The position numbers and the translations under genes were made by a program. A stretch of 64,000 nucleotides of DNA from Pseudoflavitalea rhizosphaerae (GTDB lineage Bacteria > Bacteroidota > Bacteroidia > Chitinophagales > Chitinophagaceae), in assembly GCF_003991355.1 (NCBI RefSeq), contig NZ_RCSU01000001.1, forward strand, positions 1-64,000, given 5' to 3'. Positions 29,479 through 39,367 of the stretch are shown here, piece by piece (positions within the stretch are counted from its first letter, which is position 1; the number at the start of each line of letters is the position of its first letter). The notes under the pieces were generated by a model that worked only from the letters and a program-made list of their open reading frames with translations, had not been told where the DNA came from and did no database searches.

Positions 29479-30222
29479 TTATGATTGTAACAGAATATAC
29501 AGACCAGCTGCCGCCACTCCGCCGAGAACGGGCCCGATCACCGGGATCCACGCATAGTCCCAGCCGTTAGGACCCTTTCCGGGAATCGGCAACAGCGCAT
29601 GCATGATGCGCGGCCCCAGGTCCCTGGCGGGATTGATGGCATAGCCGGTAGTGCCGCCGAGGCTCAGCCCGATCACCCATACCAGGAAGGCCACTGGCAA
29701 TGCGCCGATGGAGCCCATACCGATGGTGGTAACAGGTGTTGCATCTTTACCTCCGAAAGAAGGATCGGTGAAATAAAAAATGGTGAACACGAGCATAAAC
29801 GTGCCAACCACTTCGCTGATCAGATTGCTGAAATTGTTGCGGATCGCCGGCGCCGTGCAGAAAGTGGCCTGCTTGGCGCCTGTATCAGCTGTTTCCTTGT
29901 AATGGTCCTTATAGAACAACCACACGAAGAAGGCTCCCAGCAGGGCGCCCAGCATCTGGGCCAGGATATATTCCGGCACCAGGCCCCAGGAAAATTTACC
30001 GGCAGTGGCCAGTCCAACTGTCACGGCAGGATTCAGGTGTGCTCCGCTGGCAGGGCCGCTGATCACCACGCCCACGTAAACCGCGAGCGCCCAGGCTGTA
30101 GTGATCACGATCCATCCGCCCCCGTTGCCTTTAGTTTTATTGAGTACCACATTAGCCACAACACCATTGCCCAAAAGAATGAGCACTGCTGTGCCAATGA
30201 TCTCTGCTGTAAATGCTGTCAT
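29479..30222 (-). CDS. glpF: Glycerol facilitator (aquaglyceroporin)
   Basis: 247 residues, six membrane segments and two NPA half-helices: GAHLNPAVTVGLA and YAINPARDLGPRIM. The Asp directly after NPAR is the mark of glycerol-conducting GlpF channels over water-only aquaporins. It lets glycerol diffuse through the inner membrane. It sits between glpK (41 nt upstream) and the GDPD gene, so the channel is made together with the kinase that traps glycerol. Confidence 0.95.
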   Translation of the reverse strand: MTAFTAEIIGTAVLILLGNGVVANVVLNKTKGNGGGWIVITTAWALAVYVGVVISGPASGAHLNPAVTVGLATAGKFSWGLVPEYILAQMLGALLGAFFVWLFYKDHYKETADTGAKQATFCTAPAIRNNFSNLISEVVGTFMLVFTIFYFTDPSFGGKDATPVTTIGMGSIGALPVAFLVWVIGLSLGGTTGYAINPARDLGPRIMHALLPIPGKGPNGWDYAWIPVIGPVLGGVAAAGLYILLQS

Positions 30223-30263
30223 AAGAAGGTTCAGTTTTGGAAATGAAATTTTGGAACGATGGA

Positions 30264-31754
30264 TTAGTCTTCAGCCCATGCTTTCGCTGCTTTCACAGCA
30301 CGCTGCCAGCCTTTGATCATACTGGTGGTATCGATGCTGGCATTGGCTTTGAAGCTCTGGTTGATCTTCCATTGCTGCTGGATCTCCTCGGGGCTTTTCC
30401 ACACTCCTACTGCCAGGCCGGCCAGGTAGGCAGCGCCGATGGCAGTTACTTCCGTGATCTCCGGGCGAACAACAGTGGCGTTGAGCACATCCGCCTGGAT
30501 CTGCATCAGCAGGTTGTTGGCGGTAGCGCCGCCATCCACACGAAGCTCGGAAATAGGCAGACCTGCATCCGCTTCCATCGCTTTGAGCACATCCATGGTT
30601 TGATAGGCGATGCTTTCCAGTGCAGCACGCGCAATATGTGCAGCATCTGTTCCGCGGGTGATGCCCACCATCGTTCCGCGCGCATATTGGTTCCAGTGAG
30701 GAGCGCCCAGTCCCGCAAAGGCAGGCACCAGGTATACGCCGCCGGTATCGGGCACTTTCTGTGCAAGGGATTCCACATCTCCGGAAGACCGGATGATGCC
30801 GAGCCCAACGCGCAGCCACTGCACCACAGCCCCGCCAATGAAAATGCTTCCTTCGAGTGCGTATTGCACTTCATTACCGATCTTCCAGGCGATGGTGGTC
30901 ACCAGGTTGTTTTGTGAAACGATGGGCTGATCGCCAATATTCATCAGCATGAAACAGCCGGTCCCGTAAGTATTCTTCACCATTCCCTTCCTGGTACACA
31001 TTTGTCCGAAGAGAGCCGCCTGCTGATCTCCTGCCACACCTGCAATCGGCAGATCGGCGGAGAAAAGTTGTGTAGCGGTATTGCCGAACACTTCACTTGA
31101 ATTCTTTACAACAGGCAACATGGATTTAGGTATGTCCAGCAATTGCAGCAACTCATCATCCCAATCGAGCGAATGAATATTGTACAGCATAGTGCGCGAT
31201 GCATTGGTAACATCGGTAGCATGCACTTTTCCTGAAGTGAGGTTCCAGATCAGCCAGCTATCCACTGTTCCAAATGCCAGTTCACCGGCGTTGGCGCGTT
31301 CGCGGGCCCCTTTCACATTATCGAGGACCCATTTCACTTTGGTAGCGGAGAAATAAGCATCCACTATCAGGCCGGTCTTCTGCTGGATGGTCCCGGCATG
31401 GCCCTGTGCACGCAACTGATCGCAGAAGGCGGCAGTACGGCGGTCCTGCCATACGATGGCATTGTATACAGGCTCACCTGTTTTACGGTCCCACACAATG
31501 GTGGTCTCCCGCTGGTTGGTGATACCGATGGCTGCAATCTCCTTACTGCTCAAACCTGCTTTCACGATGGCTTCTGCCGCCACCGCTACCTGGGTGCTCC
31601 AGATATCCGTAGGATCGTGTTCTACCCAGCCGGGCTGCGGATAGATCTGCTGGAATTCTTTTTGTGCAAGGCTTACGATGTTTCCCTGCTGATCGAAGAT
31701 GATAGCGCGGGAGCTGGTGGTGCCCTGATCAAGAGCGAGAATGTATGGCTGCAT
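30264..31754 (-). CDS. glpK: Glycerol kinase
   Basis: 496 residues, full length. FGGY-kinase motifs: [20 protein letters not shown] at the N-terminus (phosphate loop), [11 protein letters not shown], the [15 protein letters not shown] region, [11 protein letters not shown], and [21 protein letters not shown]. It phosphorylates glycerol to sn-glycerol 3-phosphate in the cytoplasm. Between the phosphoesterase (40 nt) and glpF (41 nt) genes on the same strand. Confidence 0.97.
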   Translation of the reverse strand: MQPYILALDQGTTSSRAIIFDQQGNIVSLAQKEFQQIYPQPGWVEHDPTDIWSTQVAVAAEAIVKAGLSSKEIAAIGITNQRETTIVWDRKTGEPVYNAIVWQDRRTAAFCDQLRAQGHAGTIQQKTGLIVDAYFSATKVKWVLDNVKGARERANAGELAFGTVDSWLIWNLTSGKVHATDVTNASRTMLYNIHSLDWDDELLQLLDIPKSMLPVVKNSSEVFGNTATQLFSADLPIAGVAGDQQAALFGQMCTRKGMVKNTYGTGCFMLMNIGDQPIVSQNNLVTTIAWKIGNEVQYALEGSIFIGGAVVQWLRVGLGIIRSSGDVESLAQKVPDTGGVYLVPAFAGLGAPHWNQYARGTMVGITRGTDAAHIARAALESIAYQTMDVLKAMEADAGLPISELRVDGGATANNLLMQIQADVLNATVVRPEITEVTAIGAAYLAGLAVGVWKSPEEIQQQWKINQSFKANASIDTTSMIKGWQRAVKAAKAWAED

Positions 31755-31794
31755 ATCGTAGCGTTTATTTTGGTATGTTGACTTTTATATTTTT

Positions 31795-33216
31795 CTACAC
31801 AGTAACAGTTGTATCGTATTGCTGACCGAAGCGGTCTGTTGCCACTACTTTCACTTCCTTTACATTGGCAGGCAGTTTCACACGGAAGAGGTGATCTGTT
31901 TTCTTCGGTTCTGCAAAGCCGCGTGGCTTCGGCAGTTCAGGGCCCAGGTAGAGCGCCACGGCTACAGGGTCCATGCCTTTGAACTTTTCAGCCCTGAGAC
32001 TGGAACCATCATTGGCAGTAGCGTTGATTTTCCATTCCGGATCGTAGTTCCACACATTCACGATCATTTCTTTGGAACCATCCTTCTCACTAACGGTAGC
32101 GCTTAACTGAAAATCAGTTGCCTGCCCGGTGGATTTGTATTGCCAGCTTAATTCATTTCCTTTCACCTTGTACACGCCGTAACCGCAGGGCGTTCCATCG
32201 CCGCAGATGGGGCCCGTCCACCAGGCGCCGCAAACAGTGCCATGATTGTGTTCGAAGATATTCCCGATGATCACATTGCGGTGATAATGGGTATGTCCAC
32301 TCATGATATGCACATTGCTATGGCTTTTCAATACATCATAAAGCTCAAGATTGTTCTTCACATCGTTATGAACAGGAATATGAACGTTGATGATCACCAG
32401 GTGGTCTTTCGGAACATGCTGCAGGTCTTTTGCCAGCCAGTCAAGCTGGTTCTGCGAAATGTACCCGTCATATTTCCTTTCCATTCCGAGGTAACGAACA
32501 TCGTCCAATACTACATAGTGTGCTTTTCCACGATTGAAGGAATAGTAAGTGGGGCCATACAGTTTCTGGAAGGTATTGTCTGACTCTTCGTCTCCCCCCT
32601 GGCGGTAGTCCATATCATGGTTACCGAGACACTGGAAAAATGGAATGCCCATTTCCCTCACTGCTTCGTTGTAATCGGCAAAGAGCTCATGGTTATCCCA
32701 AACGATATCGCCAACGGTGATGCCATGCACCAGCGCACCTGCGCCCGCAGCTTCCACATATTGTTTTACGTCCGGCACAGCCTGCGCCATCATCTTCTCC
32801 ACATCTTTTTTGGTTTTCACCTGCGGGTCGGCCCAGATGATGAACTGGTGTTCATTATCATCTTTCTTTAATTTCTCCAGGCTGAAATCCACATCTTTAC
32901 GGCTGTTGATCTCCGTTACCAGCCTATAATGCCTGGCAATACTGCGTTCTTCCGGGAAAGCATAACCTGAAGGAGTTGATACAAAAACGGCTACTGCATC
33001 AGGATGGAGGTCCAGCTCATATTTGCCGGCGCTATTGGTCAGCACAACATTGTATCCATCGCTCACTACCACACCTGCCAGTGCTTTCCTGCCGGACCGG
33101 ACAAAACCTTTTATCTTTTTATCTTTTTCTATTGCGGCATTGGCTGTATGCCATCCTGCAATGATCAATCCTCCTGCCAGTAAGCCTGCCTGCTGAATGA
33201 ATATCCTTCGTTTCAT
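31795..33216 (-). CDS. Exported calcineurin-like phosphoesterase
   Basis: 473 residues. The leader MKRRIFIQQAGLLAGGLIIAG carries an RR-x-F-I motif, so Tat export is possible. Order: a beta-sandwich N-domain (about 30-115), the metallophosphatase core with D130 (ADPQV, Gln in place of the usual DxH His), G169-D170-IVWDN, G198-NHD201, INVHIPVH and MSGHTHYH, then a C-terminal domain from about 355. It should hydrolyse phosphomono- or diesters in the periplasm. In this operon the likely job is freeing phosphate from glycerol 3-phosphate or from a phosphodiester (inference). A strong hairpin separates it from the gene upstream. Confidence 0.85.
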   Translation of the reverse strand: MKRRIFIQQAGLLAGGLIIAGWHTANAAIEKDKKIKGFVRSGRKALAGVVVSDGYNVVLTNSAGKYELDLHPDAVAVFVSTPSGYAFPEERSIARHYRLVTEINSRKDVDFSLEKLKKDDNEHQFIIWADPQVKTKKDVEKMMAQAVPDVKQYVEAAGAGALVHGITVGDIVWDNHELFADYNEAVREMGIPFFQCLGNHDMDYRQGGDEESDNTFQKLYGPTYYSFNRGKAHYVVLDDVRYLGMERKYDGYISQNQLDWLAKDLQHVPKDHLVIINVHIPVHNDVKNNLELYDVLKSHSNVHIMSGHTHYHRNVIIGNIFEHNHGTVCGAWWTGPICGDGTPCGYGVYKVKGNELSWQYKSTGQATDFQLSATVSEKDGSKEMIVNVWNYDPEWKINATANDGSSLRAEKFKGMDPVAVALYLGPELPKPRGFAEPKKTDHLFRVKLPANVKEVKVVATDRFGQQYDTTVTV

Positions 33217-33249
33217 TTTTGTGGTTTTCTACTATTTAAAAGTGAGAAC

Positions 33250-33293
33250 CGGTAAGATAGGAAACTTTTGCAAAAGCTTTTCCCATCTTACCG
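33250..33293 (-). terminator. Intra-operon hairpin (attenuator or processing site)
   Basis: Stem CGGTAAGAT / ATCTTACCG, extended inward by GGAAA / TTTTCC with bulges, capped by the palindrome CTTTTGCAAAAG. It lies in the 97-nt gap between the DUF5689 gene and the phosphoesterase gene, the only long gap in the operon. There is no clean U tract, so partial termination or 3'-end protection fits better than a full stop. Confidence 0.55.
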
Positions 33294-33313
33294 TTTACCG
33301 ATGTTAACGAATT

Positions 33314-34582
33314 TTAAAGTGCTTTATAGATGGCAATATCTTCAATGCATAAACGACCATTGGGTTTGCTTGCAGTGGAAGTACCCAATCCTACTTTATA
33401 CACGCGGAAACGCACATTACCTGTAATGTTCACCATGAATACCGCTTGTTTGGAGCCATAATCGGGCATATCCTTAACATCTGCGCCCGTTTGCGTCCAG
33501 GTGGAACCACCATTGGTTGAATATTCGAGTTTGAAAGTGCTGGTTGGGTCCGTATAATATTTTCCATAGAACAATGTTACTTTGGAAGCACCTTCGGTAA
33601 CATCGAAGTTCATCTGCACATAGCCTGCAGAACTCAGGTTTTGTTGCATACGAACACATTGTTTGCCGGGGAAATTGAATTTATCGCGCAGCACAGTACT
33701 GCCCAGGATAGCCTGTTGCAATTTCCAGTTACCGGTAGACAGGTCCACATCATTGTTGATGGCTGTCATATTATAAGAACCTTTCACACTAAAATCAGGG
33801 AATTCAAAACTTTCAGGGTAACCGCTATAGAGCGCACCACTGATAAAATCCACGTCGGCAGCAGTTCTCAGCGCAATCCCTTTCTTCTCTCCTTCCAGTG
33901 TTACGATACCTTTGAAGCCGGCATCCTGAGGAATTGCATCGCCGGCGAAACCGGCATCAGTTCTTGTCAGTAACAACATGTCTGCCCCGCTGTTATCGAA
34001 AAGGGTATGCTCACCGCTGAAAGTGGCGCCGGAAGAATAATCCTTCAGATCAGCATGCAGGCTCACTACAGTGGATTCGTATCCTTCAAAATCATTTGCG
34101 ATCATGGAAAGGGTAACGGGACGAACAGTATAAACGGCATTGCTTTTCAGCAGGGTGATCTTGCTTTCGGTAATTCCGCTGATAGTAAGCTTGCCATTCA
34201 CCCTGTCCAGCGTAGCGCCTTCAATATTTATCAGTAAGGAATCACCGATCTCATAGGGAACCGATGCACCTCCCAAATCTACTACGATACCTCTGGTGAT
34301 ATTCCCCAATTGACTGGGAGTTATAAGATCACTTTGCAATACAAAAGTTCCGGGCGCCACATTCTTGGAAGCGGCATCAGACACCACCACACCGTATGTA
34401 TTCTTTGCTCCGGAAAGGGTGGATGACGAAAGCGGCATCGGTGATCCCTTGTAAGTTCCGCGCACCACCCAGAGATTGGCCTCCAGCGCCTGTTCTCCTT
34501 CGGCATGCGCTGGATCTTCTTTCAAACAGGACGCCAGTGAAACAACACCTGCAATCAATAAGCTATATGATAAGAATTTCAT
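33314..34582 (-). CDS. DUF5689-domain surface lipoprotein
   Basis: 422 residues with lipobox SLASC (Cys19). The N-terminal two thirds is a DUF5689 region (WVVRGTYKGSPMP, TYGVVVSDAASKNVAPGTFVLQS, VVDLGGASVPYEIGDSLLINIEGATL), a fold related to OB-like nucleic-acid or ligand-binding domains found in secreted Bacteroidota proteins. The C-terminal third (from about residue 275) is jellyroll-like (CVRMQQNLSSAGYVQMNFDVTEGASKVTLFYG). Third member of the susC-susD module, so probably a surface substrate-binding accessory. No enzyme motif is seen. Confidence 0.75.
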   Translation of the reverse strand: MKFLSYSLLIAGVVSLASCLKEDPAHAEGEQALEANLWVVRGTYKGSPMPLSSSTLSGAKNTYGVVVSDAASKNVAPGTFVLQSDLITPSQLGNITRGIVVDLGGASVPYEIGDSLLINIEGATLDRVNGKLTISGITESKITLLKSNAVYTVRPVTLSMIANDFEGYESTVVSLHADLKDYSSGATFSGEHTLFDNSGADMLLLTRTDAGFAGDAIPQDAGFKGIVTLEGEKKGIALRTAADVDFISGALYSGYPESFEFPDFSVKGSYNMTAINNDVDLSTGNWKLQQAILGSTVLRDKFNFPGKQCVRMQQNLSSAGYVQMNFDVTEGASKVTLFYGKYYTDPTSTFKLEYSTNGGSTWTQTGADVKDMPDYGSKQAVFMVNITGNVRFRVYKVGLGTSTASKPNGRLCIEDIAIYKAL

Positions 34583-34612
34583 TGTTTACTTTTTTAGAGT
34601 GAATGGTTTCAT

Positions 34613-36106
34613 TTATTGCTTATTCCACCAAACTTTCACATTGATATCATCCCCACCCATTGCCTCTACAGCGCTCTGGTAATTGACCCTGTTGAGTGTT
34701 TGAACGGCTACAGGGTATTTTAGCCTGGCAGGCATTTGCTGATTATTCTGAACGCCCGGACCAATAGGCAATGTGGGATATCCCGTTCTCCTGTGTTCGA
34801 TCCACATCTGGAAATCCGTGAAGAAGAAAGTAAAATATTTCTGAGTGATGATCTTTTCCAGTTTCTGCGCATCGGTTTCTGCCGGGTCCCATGCAATGCC
34901 TGGTTTGGCGAGATGACCTGCAGGAACGGCCTGATTCCAGAATGTGATGGCATTGTTCACTCCGTTTTCGTAGTATGTTTTGGGGTCCCCGGTGAAATAG
35001 CCTTTTAACGCAGCTTCTGCCAGCATGAATTGCAGCTCGGGATAGTTGATGATATTGCCAAGCAATGGCTCATTCTTCAATGCTACCCTGTAAGTGGAAA
35101 GTCTTTCAGGGATCTGGCCAGGCAGGTATCCGCTGGGCACTCCTTCATAATTGGAAACGCCTACAGTGTTTGCCCAGGAGGCTCTGCGGGGATCTTCCCA
35201 ATCGTTGAGTGTATTGATGAAGAACTGCGACAATCCGTTATCTCCGTTGAAGTCGAAATCACGGTAGGTATTGAATGCCGAAACATATGGCGCAGTATTG
35301 GTGAAACGCAGTACCGCAGATTCAGCATTGCTGTTGAACATGGGATAGCTGCTTTTTTTTGTTTGGCAGATCTCTTTGATCTTTTCCACTGCGTTCAATT
35401 CAGATTTTCCCGAAACCCGCAACAGCAAGCGGAGGTATAAAGTGTTGCCGAATTTTCTCCAGGCATTCCTGAAATTGGTTGAACCTGTTTCAGGATTGCT
35501 CATATCGATGGCCTTTCCAAAGATCGGCTCTCTCGATACCACATCTGCTGTATAGGTTTTAGCTGTCTGAAGTACCGTATTGGCTTCTTCCAGTTTCCTG
35601 AGCAGGTCTGCATAAATATCTTTCTGTGCATCGAATTTCGGTTGATAGATATGATCTGAATTTCCTTTCAGCGCTTCAGAGTACGGCACATCTCCGTATA
35701 CATCGGTCAGCAGTGAAAACACCCAGGCTTCCAGTATCAGTGCCACCCCCTGGAATGCAGGGTCATTCAGCTTTTTGGCATTGTTGTACATATCGCGGAT
35801 ATTGGTCAGCTCCACATACCAGTTGTTCCACATATAATCGGATTCCGCAGGCCTGATGATATAACGATGGATCTCGTCTGAATTGACGGTAGTTACATGC
35901 ACCTGCATCAGCTCATTGGTGAGACGCAATGCCCTGGTCTGGTTTCTTGTTACGATATCGTATACGGCATCTTCCACCAGCGATTCCGGTGTGGTAAAGG
36001 CAACACCGTTGGGGTTCGTATTCGTTTTATCAAAATCTTTATTACAACCTGCCATTGCAAAACCGGAAACCAGCAAGGCAGCTACTACTTTTATTTTAAG
36101 TTTCAT
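34613..36106 (-). CDS. SusD/RagB-family lipoprotein of the glycerol/GPD operon
   Basis: 497 residues from MKLKIKVVAALLVSGFAMAGC (Cys21 lipidated); the frame also opens at a TTG at 36130, which I reject. SusD-like_2 features: CNKDFDKTNTNPNGVAFTTPESLV, WVFSLLTDVYGDVPYSEALKG, and FQMWIEHRRTGYPTLPIGP near the end. It caps the SusC barrel encoded 27 nt upstream. Lying between glpD/susC and glpK/glpF, it is expected to bind a glycerol-phosphate-containing substrate, which would be an unusual ligand for a family known mainly for glycans. Confidence 0.92.
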   Translation of the reverse strand: MKLKIKVVAALLVSGFAMAGCNKDFDKTNTNPNGVAFTTPESLVEDAVYDIVTRNQTRALRLTNELMQVHVTTVNSDEIHRYIIRPAESDYMWNNWYVELTNIRDMYNNAKKLNDPAFQGVALILEAWVFSLLTDVYGDVPYSEALKGNSDHIYQPKFDAQKDIYADLLRKLEEANTVLQTAKTYTADVVSREPIFGKAIDMSNPETGSTNFRNAWRKFGNTLYLRLLLRVSGKSELNAVEKIKEICQTKKSSYPMFNSNAESAVLRFTNTAPYVSAFNTYRDFDFNGDNGLSQFFINTLNDWEDPRRASWANTVGVSNYEGVPSGYLPGQIPERLSTYRVALKNEPLLGNIINYPELQFMLAEAALKGYFTGDPKTYYENGVNNAITFWNQAVPAGHLAKPGIAWDPAETDAQKLEKIITQKYFTFFFTDFQMWIEHRRTGYPTLPIGPGVQNNQQMPARLKYPVAVQTLNRVNYQSAVEAMGGDDINVKVWWNKQ

Positions 36107-36133
36107 AATTGCAGAATTAATGATGAGCAATGA

Positions 36134-39100
36134 TTAAAAACCTACCGCCAATGCAACACCGAAGCTGCGGGTGGACGGGAACTGACCGATCTCGAAACCA
36201 GCCTGTACCTGACCATCATTCAGTGTTCCAAATTCAGGATCAAAGGAAGGCCAGTTGCTGATCACCAGCAGGTCACGTCCATAGATCCCCAATGTAGCTC
36301 TCTGGAACCCGATTTTCTTCAGCACCTTAGCAGAGAAAGTATAATCGATCCTCGCTTCCCTGAATTTCACGAAGTCTGTGCTGAATACATTCGCCTCCAC
36401 ATTGTCCCTGTTATAATGAGCGTCGTAGTAAGATTGAATATTGGTTACAACTTTTGTATTGGGAACAAATTTATCATCGGGTGTTTGAACTACTCCTTTC
36501 CCGATGATACCGTTATCACGACCAGGAAGAGTTTTCTTCAATTTACCTTCTTCAGCCAGTACTGCATGGGTAAGCGAATAAGCAACGCCACCTACCTGGC
36601 AATCCCAAAGCATATTGAATCCCCAGTTCCTGTATTTTAGATTGCTTCCGATACTTGCCTTCCAGTCTGCATTCACATTGCCGAGATATTTCACTGTTTC
36701 GGTACGTGTGGGTAATCCCTGGTCGTTGTAAATGATCTGACCATCCGGGGCCCTGTTGTAACCAAGTCCATACAGATCCCCCATTCTGCCACCTGGTCTT
36801 GCTTCCAGCATACCACGGTTGGCAGGTCCTGTGGAGATCACATAGGTATCAACGCCTTCAAACAATTCGTGTACTTTATTCCTGTTGGCGGTGAAGGTCC
36901 CGAAGAGCGTCCAGTTGATCCCATTCTTTGATTTGATCACGCTGGCATTGGCGCTGATCTCCACGCCCGTGTTCACGATCAGGCCGGCATTCTCGATTAG
37001 CGAGTTGTAACCGGAGGCCCTGTCGATAGGTACTCTGAGGATATCTGCCGAAGTTCTTGTCTGATAGAAAGTGAAGTCGATTCCATAACGGTTCCTGAAC
37101 ATCCGGAGATCGAAACCTCCTTCATAGCTGGTGGTGCGTCTTGGAGTAAGTCCCTCCTTTGGAATAGAGGTTGGATTGGAAAGACCGCCGGGGAACAAAG
37201 TAGGATCGTATGTATAAGATGTCTGGTATACCAGGTCTCCACCGCTACCCACGCTGGATACTGATCCACGGAGTTTCAGGTAAGAGATCATAGCAGGTAA
37301 TTTGATTTTCTCATTAAGGACGGCGCTCAGGCTCAATGAAGGATAGAAGAAACCGGTCTCCTTTCCTCCGGCCGGAGAAGCCAGCTGGCTGGCCCAGTCC
37401 TGACGGGCAGTGAGGTCAGCAAACAACCAGCCGTCAAATTCCAGTTGCGCCATTCCATAAATACCATTCGTTTTGAAGTCTGCACGATAAGGCAGTGAAA
37501 CAAGCGGCACTTTACTGTTGCCGAGCGTATACAGATTTGGGTACAGCAGCCTGTCTGCCCTAACCTCATCTTTCTGGTACCTGTTCTGCAGGGCAGCACC
37601 ACCGGCTGTGACAACGGCGTTCAGTTTGCTGTTTATTTTTTTGCTGTAGCGAAGCAGGAAGTCGATAGTGGTTTCCTGTCCGAAAATATTCTGGGTACGG
37701 TACATTCCATCGATGAATTTCTGTGTTCCCATCGGTCTTCTCTGTGATCGTTGCTCAGAGAAATAGTCGATAGAACCACGCACCATCAGGTTGAGTTCTT
37801 TCGTGAAATTGTATGTAGCCTGCATGGTGCCTACCACTGCATTCCTGTTGGAAGCGTTCAGCATTTCATTTGCCTGCAGATAAGGATTATCCAGCAGCGA
37901 ACTGAAGGGTCTGGTCTGCTCAATCCCTTCCCTGCCGGGGACCCAGTAATCTTTGAACCAGTCGATATTCATATTGGGAGTTAAGCCACGGATGAAATAC
38001 ATGATGGTCTGGTTATTGTAACCAGTGGTAGGAAGATTATCTGCTTTCTTGTTGGTGTAATTCACTTTTCCACTCACCACAAGTTTCTCTGTGATTTTAT
38101 GATTGAACGCGAAAGCTACTGTATTCCTTTTGTAGCCTGTATTGGGAATGATCCAGTTATTGGTGAGATTGGTGTAAGACAGGCGGGCATTGGAGTTCTT
38201 GTTACCGCCTTCCAGAGAAATGGTATTGGTGAAAGTGCTGGCATTCTCGAAGAAATCCTTACGTGCATTTTTATAAGGCACCCAGTCAGTTCTCGTTAGA
38301 CCTTTAGTCCGGGTAAGGGGATCATACTGGTAATATTGCTGTCCGTTGAATTTTGGTCCCCACGCAGAGCTGGTGCTTCTTGTGCTTTGACCATCTTCAG
38401 AGTCGTTGTAAGAATACCATGTACCCTGACCCGCAGCTCCCTGGCCATATTCATACTGGTAATCCGGCCAACGGTTGATGCTTTCGGTACTATAGTTGGA
38501 GTTGAGGGAAACGCCGATACCACGGGTAGCTGATTTGCCGGATTTGGTGGTGATGATCAATGCGCCGTTAGCGCCACGGGCGCCATACAATGCGGCTGCA
38601 CCAGGCCCTTTCAGCACTGTTACACTTTCAATGTCTTCCGGGTTGATATCATTCAGGCCATTACCGAAATCAACGGGTGACTCGCTCTGAAGATATGAAC
38701 CACTTCCCGTTCCGGTGTTTCTGCCGCCGGAGCCGTTGATCACAACCCCATCTATCACGATGAGCGCCTGGTCTTCCATTCCGAGCGATTTATCGCCACG
38801 CAGTGAAATACGGTTGGTCCCGGCCGGTCCGCCACCGGATTTAAGGATGTTGAGGCCAGCAACCTTGCCCGTGAGGGCATTAGTCCAGTTATTACTCATG
38901 GCATCTGTCAGTTCTTCTGTTCCGAGTTTTGAAACAGCATAACCAAGCGCTTTTTCTTCCCGCTTGATACCTAGTGCAGTAACAACAACGCTCTCCATTT
39001 CCTTATCGGAAGCCAACAACTGAACGGAGAGATTATCATTCTTACCTACTTTGATTTCGCGGTTCTTAAAACCGACAGCGGAGAAGACCAGCGTTTCTCC

Positions 39101-39328
39101 TTCACTTGCATTGATGGTGAAGTTGCCTTTTTCATCAGTAGTGGTACCGCGGGAAGTACCTTTCACTACAACACTGATGTTGGAAAGAGGCTTATTATCG
39201 GCGGGATTTACAACAGTGCCGCTAAGCTTTCTTTGCTGGGCCAACAGGGAAGTGCAGACCATGACCAGGATACAGCTCATCAGCATACGCGCAAGGAGCC
39301 TTCCTGCAGCAATCGTTTTCTTGTTCAT
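36134..39328 (-). CDS. SusC/RagA TonB-dependent transporter of the glycerol/GPD operon
   Basis: 1064 residues from the ATG at 39328 (a TTG two codons earlier is less likely). Signal peptide ends near SLLAQ; carboxypeptidase-regulatory-like domain RKLSGTVVNPADNKPLSNISVVV to about residue 115; plug with ALTGKVAGLNIL and SVTVLKGPGAAALYGARGANGALIITT; then a 22-strand-type barrel ending FGVALAVGF. It imports a substrate into the periplasm with TonB energy. It starts 39 nt after glpD, placing outer-membrane import inside a glycerol catabolic operon. Confidence 0.95.
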   Translation of the reverse strand: MNKKTIAAGRLLARMLMSCILVMVCTSLLAQQRKLSGTVVNPADNKPLSNISVVVKGTSRGTTTDEKGNFTINASEGETLVFSAVGFKNREIKVGKNDNLSVQLLASDKEMESVVVTALGIKREEKALGYAVSKLGTEELTDAMSNNWTNALTGKVAGLNILKSGGGPAGTNRISLRGDKSLGMEDQALIVIDGVVINGSGGRNTGTGSGSYLQSESPVDFGNGLNDINPEDIESVTVLKGPGAAALYGARGANGALIITTKSGKSATRGIGVSLNSNYSTESINRWPDYQYEYGQGAAGQGTWYSYNDSEDGQSTRSTSSAWGPKFNGQQYYQYDPLTRTKGLTRTDWVPYKNARKDFFENASTFTNTISLEGGNKNSNARLSYTNLTNNWIIPNTGYKRNTVAFAFNHKITEKLVVSGKVNYTNKKADNLPTTGYNNQTIMYFIRGLTPNMNIDWFKDYWVPGREGIEQTRPFSSLLDNPYLQANEMLNASNRNAVVGTMQATYNFTKELNLMVRGSIDYFSEQRSQRRPMGTQKFIDGMYRTQNIFGQETTIDFLLRYSKKINSKLNAVVTAGGAALQNRYQKDEVRADRLLYPNLYTLGNSKVPLVSLPYRADFKTNGIYGMAQLEFDGWLFADLTARQDWASQLASPAGGKETGFFYPSLSLSAVLNEKIKLPAMISYLKLRGSVSSVGSGGDLVYQTSYTYDPTLFPGGLSNPTSIPKEGLTPRRTTSYEGGFDLRMFRNRYGIDFTFYQTRTSADILRVPIDRASGYNSLIENAGLIVNTGVEISANASVIKSKNGINWTLFGTFTANRNKVHELFEGVDTYVISTGPANRGMLEARPGGRMGDLYGLGYNRAPDGQIIYNDQGLPTRTETVKYLGNVNADWKASIGSNLKYRNWGFNMLWDCQVGGVAYSLTHAVLAEEGKLKKTLPGRDNGIIGKGVVQTPDDKFVPNTKVVTNIQSYYDAHYNRDNVEANVFSTDFVKFREARIDYTFSAKVLKKIGFQRATLGIYGRDLLVISNWPSFDPEFGTLNDGQVQAGFEIGQFPSTRSFGVALAVGF

Positions 39329-39367
39329 AAGCAATAAATGGTTAAGAGTTGATATCTTTTTCTACTT

